Source of the DNA: Agapetus fuscipes
Lineage: Eukaryota; Arthropoda; Insecta; Trichoptera; Glossosomatidae
Direction: 5' to 3'
Assembly (NCBI GenBank): GCA_951799405.1
Contig: OX637352.1
Span: 10,302,820-10,366,819, forward strand
Length of the DNA stretch: 64,000 nucleotides
Shown here: piece by piece, positions 10,088 through 20,760 of the stretch
Numbering within the stretch: position 1 is the first letter of the stretch
Layout: each line of letters begins with the position of its first letter
Made by a program: the position numbers and the translations under genes
The notes under the pieces: model-generated
Databases searched by the model: none
Seen by the model: the letters and a program-made list of their open reading frames with translations, nothing else
What the model was told of the DNA's origin: nothing

Positions 10088-10340
10088 ACAAGAAAGATCC
10101 TTGACTTATAGGTTGGTATCAGGCTGACCACTCATAGTTTTATTTTTGCCAATGTCACCTCTGTTTCAAGGAAAGTCGGCAAGAGTTTCAGGTTTTATGT
10201 TCATTTGAGATTTGGTTTTAATTTGTAAGTAGGTACACATTCATCATTTGTAAGCGTGAACTTACACGTGCCTGTCTGTCGGCATGCATTTCATTTGAAA
10301 TTTAAATGTTCATAGATCTTTGATCCTTAGGTTATACAAT
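10088..10340 (+). mobile_element. LINE-X 3'UTR copy, older subfamily
   Basis: Same block order but diverged (GTTTCAAGGAAAGTCGGC, ATTTGTAAGCGTGAACTT). Ends near TCTTTGATCCTTAGG without a clear tail. Confidence 0.8.
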
Positions 10341-10345
10341 GAAAT

Positions 10346-11395
10346 TCATTGTAAAGTAACTTTACCTTCAAGTTTCCGATAAATTCATTTTAGATTTCAT
10401 TCCTAGATGCCATTTTTCAGCCATCGCTTTAAATAAAAGTGTGATGTATGCCCGCCGAGTCTATTACAGAGATAATCGATTCATGAAATATAGTTCATTT
10501 CTTACGCCCACAGTTGCAAGTAACGGCCGCATATTACCTTTTACAGCTGCGGCTATGAAGTGTGGCGAGAGAGGCATAACTCAAAATATGCAATCACTAA
10601 TAAGGATTTAAAAATTATTGAATTTGTGTTAAAAATGCCATTTTACTGAGATCGTGGCAGCTTAAATGAAATCAAGTCCTTATCTCATTTAAAAACGGCA
10701 GTTTTTAAAATGTAATACGTCTGAATTTCATAAGATGATAATCAACGTTATTTTTGATACCTGACATGCCTTTCTATTTTTATTTTCTATACATTTAAAA
10801 CAAACATTAAAATTCAAGATTCAAACTGATGTATACCCACAAGCAGACACGAAAAAGTTAGCGCTTACAAATGACGCATGAGTATTGACAAAAAAAAATA
10901 CAAGAAATTATTAAATAAAATTATAAACAAAAAAGTAAAATATACAAAACCATATTCAAAAAGTATGGGAAAATTCAATCATACTGTTTTTGAAAAAGAC
11001 GTAAGAAGCACACTTGTTCACATTAACAAAATAAAAGAAATGCCATTAAAAACCTGACTTGTTTGTCCTTGAAAATGAAAATATATTGATGTCCCTACCC
11101 TTTATTTTAAAGTCCATTCATGAACACGAATAGGTCTACGACGAAAATCAAAATACTTGGAGATTCTATGCGATATTTTCGTTATTTTTTTAGTAAAAAC
11201 ATAGAATCGATATCATCTTTATTTATTTTCAAAAAAACTAATTGAAAAAACTTTCAACAAAAAGGACACAGATAAATTTCTACCGCATAGCTGATTTTTT
11301 TTACACCTGCTCTTTTTTTCTTCAAATATACATTTTTTGAGTTGTCTCTCTCTATGAGTGCAGTCACCACATCCGTTATTATATTGCACTCGAGT
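10346..11395. other. Unrecognised AT-rich sequence
   Basis: No ORF with a motif and no internal repeat match, apart from a faint LINE-X-like trace near 10820-10880 (ACAAGCAGACACG then TTAGCGCTTACAAATG). Confidence 0.45.
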
Positions 11396-12440
11396 CTAGC
11401 GGAGCGGAACGATATAATTCAACGCCGTTTAACGGAGCAACGGGGTCGTTTAATCCGTTAACGTCGTTACTCCCGCGCGGGGAGGTATTGAAGCCTGCTG
11501 AAGGGCGCTACGAGGCTTAACCCACGCGCAGCAAGACACTGCAATGAAGTACACGAATATGGCCGAGCCTCTACGAACTAGTAATCTACGAAAGTTTGCA
11601 ATAGTGCTTAAGGTTCGTAGAAGGTCTACGAGTAACAATATTATTTGATAATATACGTTCAAGGAAGGTCTACGTGTCTCAATTTTAGATTATACTTAGC
11701 TGCAACAAAATTCTATAAATTTCTCATATTAGAGTGTATTTAGGTTTAACAAAGGTGTACGAGTCTCAATATTAGAGTGTATGTAGGTTCAACAAAGATC
11801 TACGAGGTTCAACTAGAGAGTGTTTAAGATTAGACGAATTTCTACAAATCTCAATATTAGAGTATATTTAGGTTCAACTTAGGTCTACGAGTCTCAATAT
11901 AAGTGTATATTCAGGTTCAACGAAGGAGTCTGAGTAGTAATAGTAGAGTAAACTTAGAGCTAACAAAGATGTACGAATCTCAATATAAGAGTGTGTTTAG
12001 GTTCAATTAAGGCTTATGAGTCTCAAAGAGTATATGTATGTTCAACAAAGGTCTACGAGGCTTAACCAGAGATTAGACGAATGTCTACAAATATGCTTAT
12101 GATAATGCAAGGCTGTATTAGGCTTCATGATATTTAATTTGAGATAAGATGAAGTTCAACAAGGGTCTACAAGGGAGTATTTAAAATTTTGAGAACGTCT
12201 ACAAGTCTCAATATTAGAGTATAATATGTACAAATACAAAACTCTCTGAGGAAGAAAAATATTTCATTTAAAAGTTGATGAACGTCAAGTCAAGTCAATA
12301 AATTTCTACATGAGCACGAAGCTCTACGAGTCTCTTAAAGACACTGCGATGCTGTTATAATGAGTATACAATTATCAACGATGCACTGAACGAAGTCGTA
12401 CGAGGTATTCTACGATGCTCTACGAGGGAGTGTACCCGGT
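11396..12440. repeat. Degenerate CTACGAG minisatellite
   Basis: The words GGTCTACGAGTCTCAATATT and TTAGGTTCAACAAAGG recur at roughly 45-50 bp spacing between 11600 and 12200 with many substitutions and indels. Isolated CTACGA words extend to 11509 and 12440. The first 150 bp are GC-richer. ORFs inside are shadows. Confidence 0.75.
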
Positions 12441-12754
12441 TTTTAAAGTTCTACGATCGTCTGTAGCAGTTGCAGCTGATATTGTTACGTTGGAGTGCTA
12501 CGCTTTCTTTATGCGGCGAATATGCAGCCGGGAATACGATTATTTTTGCATGCATTCAATCCACTCGCGATTCTCTACAATTCGATTGAAATTCATGAAT
12601 CATGACGTAAGTGTTTCCGTACTTAGTGAGTTCGTATTTAATCTTGTTTATATTTGTGAAATGTGAAATGTATGGAATATTTTATTTTATTGTATCAAAT
12701 GATGTCCTCTAGACCAAAATCCAAAATCACAAATTTACATAAATATTTGTTGGT
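12441..12754. other. Unrecognised sequence
   Basis: Includes an 83-codon ORF starting at 12415, at the edge of the minisatellite, with no recognisable motif. I would not call it a gene. Confidence 0.4.
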
Positions 12755-13012
12755 GTCGGTGTTATGGCCGAGAGGATAGAGGCACATGTTCGACTAGCGT
12801 ATTTGGAACATAATAACGTTCAAACCCTTAAAAATATTAATAATACCGTTGGTTTGAATCTGCGTCTGGCCCATTTGACTATAACTTCGAGCCTGGTTCA
12901 ACAGATGCTATTGCCTACACACAAGCTTCTGCTTTTGCATGAAGACAACTGGCCGGGTAAAATAGGTTGGCAAATTGCAGTGCTCTTTACATATCTATTT
13001 AAAAAAAATCTC
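12755..13012 (+). mobile_element. SINE-C copy, clearest head
   Basis: GTGTTATGGCCGAGAGGATA (A box region), then GGTTTGAATCTGCGTC (B box variant), a body with TTCGAGCCTGGTTCAACAG, CACACAAGCTTCTGC and ACTGGCCGGGTAAAATAGG, and an A-rich end at about 13010. Confidence 0.8.
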
Positions 13013-13424
13013 GCTCAAACGCGCCATCCATGAATAAAATTATCAATTCATTTAACAAAAACAAAAAAATTAACCTTTCTTCACCGGTTCAAGGATTTAA
13101 AAAGAAAGCTTTCCAAAATTGTTACGTAAACGGTACTAAAATGAATTAAAAACCCTTAAAAAATAAGGGATGAAAAACTGTAGGGAGATAAGTTTACGGG
13201 TGTTATCTTTGCAACAAAAACGTGCGAATTCTAACTCCTGTAGGAATGATAATGTCTAAATGTCTTCAGGTTTATCTGGAAAGACTTTTTTCTGTACGTG
13301 ACCGGTAGAGATTTATTTTAATTACAAGTTTATGTAGTTTATATCAGTTTACTTCATTTAAAGTAATAATAAAACAATTCTTACATTCCTCTTTCTTTAT
13401 TGAGTTAACTGATAAATCGGTTGT
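13013..13424. other. Unrecognised sequence
   Basis: AT-rich, no gene or element recognised. Confidence 0.45.
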
Positions 13425-13758
13425 TGTGAGTCCGGACGACGGCTCAGTGGTAGAGTGCTTGCATTCCATGCCGTGAATTCGGGTGGGGATCCCACCGAGG
13501 TCGTCAGAAATAATTTTCCGTTTCGGTGTTTATTTCAAAACCCAAAAGAAAATGCCAGCAATGTATACTCAGCCTTCACAATAAATGAGTACTAGCCCCC
13601 TCGGAAGCTGGAAAACCCCTACTGTAAAAGAAGTGGTTGGCGCAAGGTCTCCCTTCTTACATATAAAATTAAATAGGTTTCACTCGCCACATGCGACCCC
13701 TTCGGGGATACCACAGTAAGAAGTTACATATATGTGTAGCTTAGTTGCGTTAGTTGCG
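13425..13758 (+). mobile_element. SINE-A copy, full length
   Basis: Head GACGGCTCAGTGGTAGAGTG, mutated B box GGGTGGGGATCCC, full body, tail GTTGCGTTAGTTGCGT. Confidence 0.85.
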
Positions 13759-13764
13759 TACATT

Positions 13765-13846
13765 GTTTGTGCTCCGCCCTGATTCGAACCCACACCATTT
13801 CATTTACTAGTCCAAAGTGTAACAACTATACTACAGACCGGTCTGA
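13765..13846 (-). mobile_element. SINE-B head fragment
   Basis: tRNA-like head only: GCTCCGCCCTGATTCGAACC through ACTATACTACAGACCGGTC. It lies between two oppositely oriented SINE-A copies. Confidence 0.75.
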
Positions 13847-13867
13847 TAGTGAAATATTGATCTCGCA

Positions 13868-14057
13868 GAAGTAACGCAACGCAACTAAGCTACACGTACA
13901 GCGTAACTTCTTGCCTGCGTTATATCCGAAGGGATCGCATGTGGCGTGTGGAACCTATTTATTTTTACAGGTAAGGTGGCTGGTCTTACGCCAACCTCTT
14001 CAGTTAAAGTGGGAGTTTTTCAGCTCCCAAGGCTGTTGGTACTCATTTCTTGTGAAG
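13868..14057 (-). mobile_element. SINE-A copy, head missing
   Basis: Starts with the tail complement ACGCAACGCAACTAAGC and runs to TCATTTCTTGTGAAG, where it stops. The tRNA half is lost. Confidence 0.85.
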
Positions 14058-14505
14058 TAAGTGAACACAAATTAAACAAAAGGAAAATGTGAAAAACGGA
14101 ATTTTCAATACAAGGCTTTTAATAATAATACATACATAGAGATTACCATAAGCAAACATCATGTTGGGAAATATTGCACGCTGAATACGAAGTGAGGCGC
14201 CGAGAGCCATTGACTTAGGATATCTGTGGACTAGAAATTATTTAACGAAAATTATACATTATCTTTTTCTGTTTCAACCTACTTACGAAAATGGTCATTT
14301 ATATGAAAGAGAAGAAATAACTTTCCAGTTGCATTTCCATGTGTACAAAGAAACTCGGGCTAGTGTAAAATGTTTCTAGAAAGGTGGCAGCATTGCCGCG
14401 TGCGTACTATGCCCGGAGCAGTCTGAACATAGATACATACGGTATAAATCTTGTGATTGATGAAATTGTCAAATTTCAAAATTTTTGAAGGCATTATGTG
14501 AAGGC
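14058..14505. other. Unrecognised sequence
   Basis: No ORF with motif and no repeat match in this window. Confidence 0.45.
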
Positions 14506-14509
14506 TGTT

Positions 14510-14772
14510 TCTTGACTTATGGGTTGATATACGGCTGACCTTTTCTATTTCCGATCACCCATGCTGTACAAAATGGTTCACTTTGCCAATGTCACCCCTG
14601 TCTCAGGGCAGAACGGCAGGAATTGCAGGGCGTATGCCCATTTGAGATTTGGGTTTATATGATGTAGGTCCACATGCGGCATGTGCAAGCGCGAACTTAT
14701 TTGTGTCAGCTTGTAAAAATGCATATAATGTAAATCCCCAATATGACATATCTTTGCAACTTAGATAAGATA
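14510..14772 (+). mobile_element. LINE-X 3'UTR copy
   Basis: Complete block order with a small extra stretch after GGCTGACC (TTTTCTATTTCCGATC). Tail AACTTAGATAAGATAA. Confidence 0.85.
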
Positions 14773-14880
14773 AAAGATTTGACCATATGGAATGTGTTGT
14801 GATCGGGTGTCAAAAAAAATTTACTACAACGTTTGACAGGACTGAGACAAACGTGGTAGATACATAATTTGTATAAAAAA

Positions 14881-15372
14881 ACGAAACTAAGCTACACACA
14901 TAGGGTAACGTCTTGGCTTCATTATCGCCGAAGGGGTCGCATGTGGCGATTTGGGACCTATTTATTATTACGAGAAAGGGGGCCGGCCTCACACCAACCA
15001 CTTTCAGTTGAAGTGGGGGTTTCCCAGCTCCCGGGGGTACTGGTTCTCATTTCTCGTGAAGGCTGAGTAAACTTTGAGATCTAACTCTTGCTCTTGGCAT
15101 GGAATGCAAGCATTCTACCAATTGAGCTATCAACCTTTTTACGAGTTTGGTCGTCGTCGCTACAAAGCGCCAATTGCGGCAAGATCCAGTTGCTGTAAGG
15201 CTGGATGGACCTTTGGTGACCGGTCATTGGTAAAGGTTTCATGATTTTTTTAATCCAGCGAAGAGAAAATTTGAATATATGAATGTAAATATTTTTTGTG
15301 CTCAGCCGGGATTCGAACGCAGAACCTTCAATTCAGATTCCAAAGTGTTACCACTGAACTACGGACCGGTCT
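14881..15372 (-). mobile_element. Composite dimeric SINE (SINE-B joined to SINE-A)
   Basis: Reading on the reverse strand: SINE-B head (GACCGGTCCGTAGTTCAGTG) and body end at GACCAAACTCG, a short A run, then a SINE-A head and body ending near 14881. The SINE-A half lacks the roughly 75 bp segment between its B box and the GTTTACTCAG block. The same junction and the same deletion recur at 19205-19698 and 32180-32640, so this is one amplified composite family with two tRNA-type promoters, not chance neighbours. Confidence 0.85.
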
Positions 15373-15683
15373 GAATAATGTATCCATGCAGTTAGTTTAT
15401 TTCTGCTCCTGTATGTTATTACTCAATGCTGAAGGCTCTCCACACTTTATATATTCATAATATTATTTTTGCACTCTTTTAAAAAGTGCACGTACCGCAG
15501 GCTGGTCAACACTTCAAAGGAAAATGAAGAAAAACTTCTTGCAAAATATTCAACACAGCATTTGAGAGATGATTTTTTTTTCATGTATTTTGAAAAACAC
15601 TCTATAACGTAAACTTTGCTCATTTTAAGTTATTTAGTTATGTTTATTTATTCCTTGAATTAAATATTGGTATTAGAATAACC
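15373..15683. other. Unrecognised AT-rich sequence
   Basis: No gene or element recognised. Confidence 0.4.
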
Positions 15684-15687
15684 ACAT

Positions 15688-15934
15688 CGCACGTTTAATA
15701 ATAAAGAGCAATAACTCAAAAAACATGAATGTTGGGAAATCACGTTTGAAGTTCAGACAGCCAGTACAACTTGTATGGGATAAAAAAGGCGGCCGATGTT
15801 TTATCTCGGTCATATTCGTCTAAATTGAACGGCCGTCGGATTCTACCTATTTTTCTCGCATTGTTCTTGTGTTTTATTACAAAATCTCGATTTCCCCAAT
15901 TTTCGAGTTATTTCTCTTTATTATTAAACGTGCG
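15688..15934. mobile_element. MITE-5, single copy with 30 bp TIR
   Basis: Ends are a 30 bp inverted repeat starting CGCACGTTTAATAATAAAGA with one mismatch. Both sides are flanked by ACAT (15684-15687, 15935-15938), a plausible 4 bp target duplication. The interior has no coding capacity. Confidence 0.75.
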
Positions 15935-16057
15935 ACATGTATTGTTAAAAAAAACATTCATTTAACCTATGCCACACCAGTTTTCAGGAAAGGTCAGAAA
16001 GAGATAAAGCGCTTATGTTCATAGATAAAATAAAAACTATGATGTGTTCCATAGTTC

Positions 16058-16368
16058 AGACCGGTCCGTAGTTCAGTGGTAACACTTCGGACTCTGAATT
16101 AAAGGTTGTGGGTTTGAATACCGGCGGAGTACAAAAATATACCATTTATATTTTTAAATTTGCTCTTCGCTGGGTTGAAAAATTCATACACCTTTACCAA
16201 AGACCGGTCACTGTAAGGTCCATCCATCATTCCAACAACTGGGTCTTGCTTGAGAATTGGCGCTTTCTACAGTGACGACCAAGCTCACAGAGGGCTCTTG
16301 AGGTGTGATACACACAAAAACAGCGCTCACTAAATAAATCATCCAAATATTATTATTATTATAATTAC
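16058..16368 (+). mobile_element. SINE-B copy, full length
   Basis: Reference copy: GACCGGTCCGTAGTTCAGTG head, B box GGGTTTGAATACCGG, TTGCTCTTCGCTGGGTTG, ACCGGTCACTGTAAGG, TGCTTGAGAATTGGCGCT, GACGACCAAGCTC, AGAGGGCTCTTGAGGTGTGA, CAGCGCTCACTAAATAAATC and an ATT tail ending near 16368. Confidence 0.9.
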
Positions 16369-16370
16369 GC

Positions 16371-16705
16371 AACGCAACGCAACTAAGCTACACATATAGT
16401 GTAACTTCTTGCCGCGTTATCCCCGAAGGGGTCGCATGTGGCGAGTTGAACCTATTTATTTTTACAGGTAAGGGGGCCGGCCTTACGCCAACCACTTCAG
16501 TTGAAGTGGGGGTTTCCCAGCTCCCGAGGGGGCTGGTACTCATTTCTTGTGAAGGCTGAGTAAACCTTGCCGGTATTTTTATTATGGGGTTCGAAATAAA
16601 CACCGAAATAGGAAATCATTTCTGACACCCTCCTCGGTGGGATTCGAACCCGAGCTCACGGGGTAGAATGCAAGCACTCTACCAACTGAGCTATCGACCG
16701 GACTA
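16371..16705 (-). mobile_element. SINE-A copy, full length
   Basis: Tail complement ACGCAACGCAACGCAACTAA at the left, head complement GAGCTATCGACCGGAC at the right. Directly follows the SINE-B tail. Confidence 0.9.
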
Positions 16706-16723
16706 ATTAGATTATAGATTATA

Positions 16724-16875
16724 ATAAGAGCCCTTTGAGAGCTTGATTGTCGCTACAGAAGGCGCCAATTCTCAAGCAAGACCCAGTTGCTGTAAGGCTG
16801 GATAGGTCGTTGATGACCGATCTTAGTACCAATATATGATTTTTTCAACCCAGCAAAGAGCGTATTGGAACAGAA
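16724..16875 (-). mobile_element. SINE-B body fragment
   Basis: From AGAGCCCTTTGAGAGCTTG to AACCCAGCAAAGAGCGTATT. The tRNA head is lost. Confidence 0.75.
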
Positions 16876-17450
16876 AAGTATGTATATATTTGTAACGGTG
16901 TTCTTATTTGTAACAAAATAAAAAATAAAAAACTTTGTTTTCTTCCACTTTTATTTTTTTGAGTCGTTATGTACGTTTTCGGGGGAGAGCCTCCTTCTTC
17001 AGGTACAAATTTAAGACTTTAACTATAAAATGACAACTAAAAAAAACTTACTACAAAATATGTACATACATTTTTATTACACAAAACAGAAAATAACGCT
17101 TAGCATCCATTTTCCATTAGGGATCAGTGTTCAGTAGTGGAAGCTTAAATTACATATAAAATTAGCAATTTGATAGCGTTTATTTAATGGCGCCCAGGGC
17201 TTCTTAAAAGCGGCCATTTACGTTGATAAATACCCATTAGACATCAGTGCGGCCCTGACAAATGATTAATAATACAAACCCGCCCACCGAGTCCTGCCCT
17301 GCTCCCCTAAAGCCTACAATAATGTCTTGGGATTTTTTTTTTATTTTGTAATCTACGTAATTTTGGCTAAGTGCTCAAAAAAATAGTATTTATCGTTGTG
17401 CTTAAATGAGAAAAAAAAACTATAATGATTTTTATTTGTTTAACAGGAAT
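16876..17450. other. Unrecognised sequence
   Basis: AT-rich with a few GC-richer lines (17180-17310). No gene recognised. Confidence 0.45.
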
Positions 17451-17451
17451 T

Positions 17452-17530
17452 GCGAGAACTTGGTATGCGGCTGACCGACTATGCTGTAGAAAATGGTTCA
17501 CTTTGCCAATATCACCCCTGTATCGAAAAA
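17452..17530 (+). mobile_element. LINE-X 3'UTR fragment
   Basis: TTGGTATGCGGCTGACC and AATGGTTCACTTTGCCAAT, then cut at about 17530 after the CACCCCTGTATC block. Confidence 0.7.
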
Positions 17531-17585
17531 GATATGCAATTTTAGATGTAGGAACCTGACAATTATATTATTTTCGGATATTTAA

Positions 17586-17759
17586 TGGGGCTTCCACACG
17601 CTTGCCAACCCATCTCAAGTCAAGCGCACAGTGTGTCGTCTAGAACATGCTAGCTGGACAAAATTTTGTCTAATGGACTCATTTTGTCCAGCTAGCATGT
17701 TCTAGACGACACACTGTGCGCTTGACTTGAGATGGGTTGGCAAGCGTGTGGAAGCCCCA
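17586..17759 (+). mobile_element. MITE-1 copy 1, 174 bp hairpin, TSD TAA
   Basis: Near-perfect palindrome from TGGGGCTTCCACACGC to its complement, with a short centre (about 34 bp, GGACAAAATTTTG side) that gives orientation. Flanked by TAA (17583-17585, 17760-17762). A TWA target duplication is the hallmark of PIF/Harbinger elements. Confidence 0.9.
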
Positions 17760-17788
17760 TAACGAACCGTTCGGTGAGAACTTACATT

Positions 17789-17834
17789 ATTCTCTACGTT
17801 TCGTCAGCGACGTAGCCGACGTCTTCAGGAGAAC
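17789..17834 (-). ncRNA. Hammerhead-ribozyme-like motif
   Basis: Reverse strand: stem I GUUCUC paired with GAGAAU, core CUGAAGA, one extra C, stem II GUCGGC/GCUGAC with loop UACGUC, core GAAA, then the self-complementary ACGU as a minimal stem III and A at the expected cleavage position. The extra base between CUGAAGA and stem II departs from the strict consensus. A zero-loop stem III would only form between two molecules, as described for dimeric hammerheads. Confidence 0.55.
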
Positions 17835-17882
17835 ATCCTATCTGTACGGCGACTGAGGATGAACTGAATGTAGGAACCTGTG

Positions 17883-18580
17883 TAGTTTTACAGGTAAGAA
17901 GCTGGCCTTTGCGATTGATTTCATACTAGTTAATCATTTTATTTATTAAAAAAGGAACACTATTTTTTGTATTATTTTATGGCGAAAATATTCGAGCATA
18001 AAATAAAATAATAATAGAATAGTGAATTAAAACTGTTTTATTTCTTAAATAAATACAATGGACTTTCACAGTGTGAAACACCAAACTCTTACTATAACTA
18101 CTATGTAAATCATCTCTGAATATATTTTTTCCCATTTTCTTAAAAGTTTTACCTATATACCCTAAGCCTGTATTTATTTGTTTCTTGAACAATATGTTCT
18201 TTGAAAAAAAGTCAGAGTTATAAAAAATGAAAGAGATTAAAAGTAAAAATATTTCCAAAATACAGCAAATAAAAAGTGTGAGTACAGCGTGTTTTTTTAA
18301 ATATTTTGTTGTGGTAGCACTGCTAAAGCTTTACATATTTTTTAACCTAAAACTTAGATAAATAATAATTAATTGATTAACACGTCTCTTTTTTTCATTA
18401 CTGTCAATCTTTCACTAAGACCATACAGTATATAGAAGAAACAGAAACGACATGTTTAGTGTTGAAATATATCTTAAGGTTTTGTTTGTTATAAATAAGA
18501 CAAAGAGCATTTTATTTTATTTTAGTAACACATTGAAATGTGAAAGTACGTAGGACACGCCAGGAAGTTGAAGTATCATA
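17883..18580. other. Unrecognised AT-rich sequence
   Basis: Includes a 93-codon reverse-strand ORF (17977-18258) rich in F/I/K with no motif, judged non-coding. Confidence 0.45.
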
Positions 18581-18583
18581 TAA

Positions 18584-18757
18584 TGGGGCGTCCACACGCT
18601 TGCCAACCATTCACAAGTCAAGCGCACAGTGTGTCGTCTAGAACATGCTAGCTGGACAAAATGAGTCCATTAGACAAAATTTTGTCCAGCTAGCATGTTC
18701 TAGACGACACACTGTGCGCTTGACTTGTGAATGGTTGGCAAGCGTGTGGACGCCCCA
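18584..18757 (-). mobile_element. MITE-1 copy 2, 174 bp hairpin, TSD TAA
   Basis: Same length and centre as copy 1 but inverted in orientation. Both arms carry the copy-specific GCGTCC/GGACGC and CCATTCACAAG/CTTGTGAATGG changes. Flanked by TAA (18581-18583, 18758-18760). Confidence 0.9.
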
Positions 18758-18927
18758 TAACAAGAGAGTGCGCGATTTTGATTTGAAAGTCTAATTCCGT
18801 ATTCATATATTCCTTTAGTGAGTTGTTGCCAAGGCTCCAGATATTCGCTATTTGCTCTCTCGGACTATTGGCATGCGAAGAAATGTGTAAAATGTTTCAC
18901 TCGGCCGAAATAACAAAGTGTATAATC

Positions 18928-19020
18928 TTTAATCTAAGTTGCAAAGATGTAATGACATTAAAAATTTATATAAAATGCATGCCCACAAACAAACGCGTGT
19001 AAGTTCGCGCTTACATGCAA
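18928..19020 (-). mobile_element. LINE-X 3' tail fragment
   Basis: TTTAATCTAAGTTGCAAAG, AAAATGCATGCCCACAAAC, CGTGTAAGTTCGCGCTTAC. Stops after about 90 bp. Confidence 0.75.
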
Positions 19021-19159
19021 TAATCGTTTTTGCCGCAAATATAAATACGGGCAAAGATACTGCACGACAGACAGAGTATCTTGGACCATTGTAACGTGAA
19101 AACGTCAGTTAGTGTACGTTTTTATATGTACATATTATGTACTATAACTCAATGGTTTT

Positions 19160-19195
19160 GGAGGTATGATTCACACAGCACTCATCAAATAAAGC
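19160..19195 (+). mobile_element. SINE-B 3' end fragment
   Basis: GAGGTATGATTCACACAGCA then CTCATCAAATAAA. Too short for more. Confidence 0.5.
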
Positions 19196-19204
19196 AAAAA
19201 AAAA

Positions 19205-19698
19205 ACGCAACTAAGCTATCAATATGATGTAACTTTTTGCCTGCGTTATCCCCGAAGGGGTCGCATGTGGCGATTCGGGACCTATTTATTTTTACGGGTA
19301 AGGGGGCCGGCCTCACACCAACCACTTTCACTTGGAGTGGGAGTTTCCCAGCTCCCTGGGGGGCTGATTTTCATTTCTTCTGAAATCTGAGTAAACCTGG
19401 AGATCAAACCTTTGCTCTCGGCATGGAATGCAAGCATTCTACCAATTGAGCAATCGACCTTTTTTTACGAGCTTGGTCGTCGTCGCTACAAAACGCCAAT
19501 TCTCAAGCAAGACCCAGTTGCTGTAAGGTTGATGGACCTTTGGTGGCCGGTCATTGGTTAAGGTTTATGAATTTTTCAACCAAGCGAAGAGCAAATTTGA
19601 AAATATAAATGGTATATTTTTTTTGCTCCGCCGGGATTCGAACCCACAACCTTCCATTCAGAGTCCGAAGTGCTACCACTGAACTGCGGACCGGTCTT
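19205..19698 (-). mobile_element. Composite dimeric SINE
   Basis: Junction complement reads GAGCAATCGACC, a T run, then ACGAGCTTGGTCGTCGTCGC. The SINE-A half has the shared internal deletion (GAGTAAACCTGGAGATC joins body to B box). The SINE-B head ends with GAACTGCGGACCGGTC. Confidence 0.9.
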
Positions 19699-20280
19699 AG
19701 CATAAATTCATTTCAGCAAATCTCTTTAGATTGACGAATTTTGATATAGGCAGTATTTAAAAAGACAAACGAATTACTTATCTAATTAATTTTAATCTCA
19801 AATCAATTAATCAAAGCTTTAATCGTGTAGTAGAGATATGATCAGCACCTTTTACAGGAAAATTTCGACCCTACCATCAATTACATTGGCAACGATCCAA
19901 AGCTTTTAAAGCCTGTGGACCTTTAGAGCATCAAATGCGGCAATGTAGGATTTCCCAAAAATGGAAATAAATACATAGAAATGATGAGAAAATGATTTCA
20001 CGAGTTTCTACATAATATGTACGTCATTATTGAAAAAAACTCATAGTTTTCCGTATTTGGTTCTAAACGCCTCGTATAGGCTTTATGTATGGGTGACCTT
20101 TCCGGTCGGTGCGAACCCGGAAATTGCCGAATGTGATATTTAAAATTATGAATTTAAAATTGGAAAATAAATTTTATAGAATGATCTCCGGGTTTTTTTT
20201 TATACAGATGTTTTTTTTTCCTTTTTGAATAAAAATGGTAAATGGTTTTGTGTTACTGTAAACCGAGTATCAAATAAATA
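19699..20280. other. Unrecognised sequence
   Basis: No gene or repeat match seen. Confidence 0.45.
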
Positions 20281-20282
20281 TT

Positions 20283-20515
20283 TTGGTCGATAGCTCAGTT
20301 GGCAGAGCGCTTGCGTTCAATGCGAGAGAGTTAAGGGTTTGATCCTTTCTAAGGGTGTCAGAAATAATTCCATGTGATGGTCAAAGTTTTCTCAGCCTTC
20401 ACAAGAAATGAAAACCTGCACTTCGAGGGCAGTGAAATTTCCAGTTCAAGTGAGGGGGTTGACGTAAGATTGGTAAGAAGTTGCGTCATGTGTGAAGCTC
20501 AATTGCGCCTTCAAA
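20283..20515 (+). mobile_element. SINE-A-related older copy
   Basis: GGTCGATAGCTCAGTTGGCA, a different anticodon arm (TTGCGTTCAATGCGAGAGAG), GTGTCAGAAATAATTCC, then a shortened body ending in AGTTGCGTCATGTGTGAAGC. Represents an older subfamily also seen near 40.3, 41.6 and 42.7 kb. Confidence 0.7.
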
Positions 20516-20524
20516 TAAATATGT

Positions 20525-20760
20525 CATGCTGAAAAAATGATGAAAAAGAGGTAAGGGACGACTGAAAAAAGTATGGAGTGATAAGATTGAGGAGATTGTG
20601 AAAAAATGGGATATACAAAGCGAGCGTAAAATAAGAAAATGCATGAAAAAGGTGATGGATATGAATGAATTGAAAGAGGTATGTAGGAACAAGAAGAAAT
20701 GGATGCAGTTCTGCAGAGGCTCTGGTCACCCCTAGCGGAATGGCGACAGAGTTACAATTA
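20525..20760 (+). pseudogene. LINE-X ORF C-terminal fragment
   Basis: Translates, with frame breaks, as KKRxGRLKKVWSDKIEEIVK, WDIQSERK...KCMKKVMDMNELK, EVC, QFCRGSGHP-stop, the same ending as the copy at 55.6 kb. The tail region after the stop (CGGAATGGCGACAGAGTTAC) also matches. Confidence 0.75.

Larger units (their letters stand above)
17559..17867 (-). mobile_element. Small Penelope-like or hammerhead-bearing insertion, interrupted by MITE-1
   Basis: Bracketed by an exact 13 bp direct repeat ATGTAGGAACCTG (17546-17558, 17868-17880), consistent with a target duplication. Removing the MITE-1 copy leaves about 130 bp that contains a hammerhead-type motif on the reverse strand. Hammerhead motifs are known in Penelope-like elements and retrozymes. 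No coding sequence is present, so the class is inferred from the ribozyme alone. Confidence 0.5.

Noticed and set aside
20486..20729. Phenylalanine/leucine-rich reverse ORFs at 20.5, 24.2-24.5, 54.0 and 55.6-56.1 kb
   Set aside because: They are antisense shadows of the LINE-X ORF, which is lysine- and glutamate-rich on the other strand.
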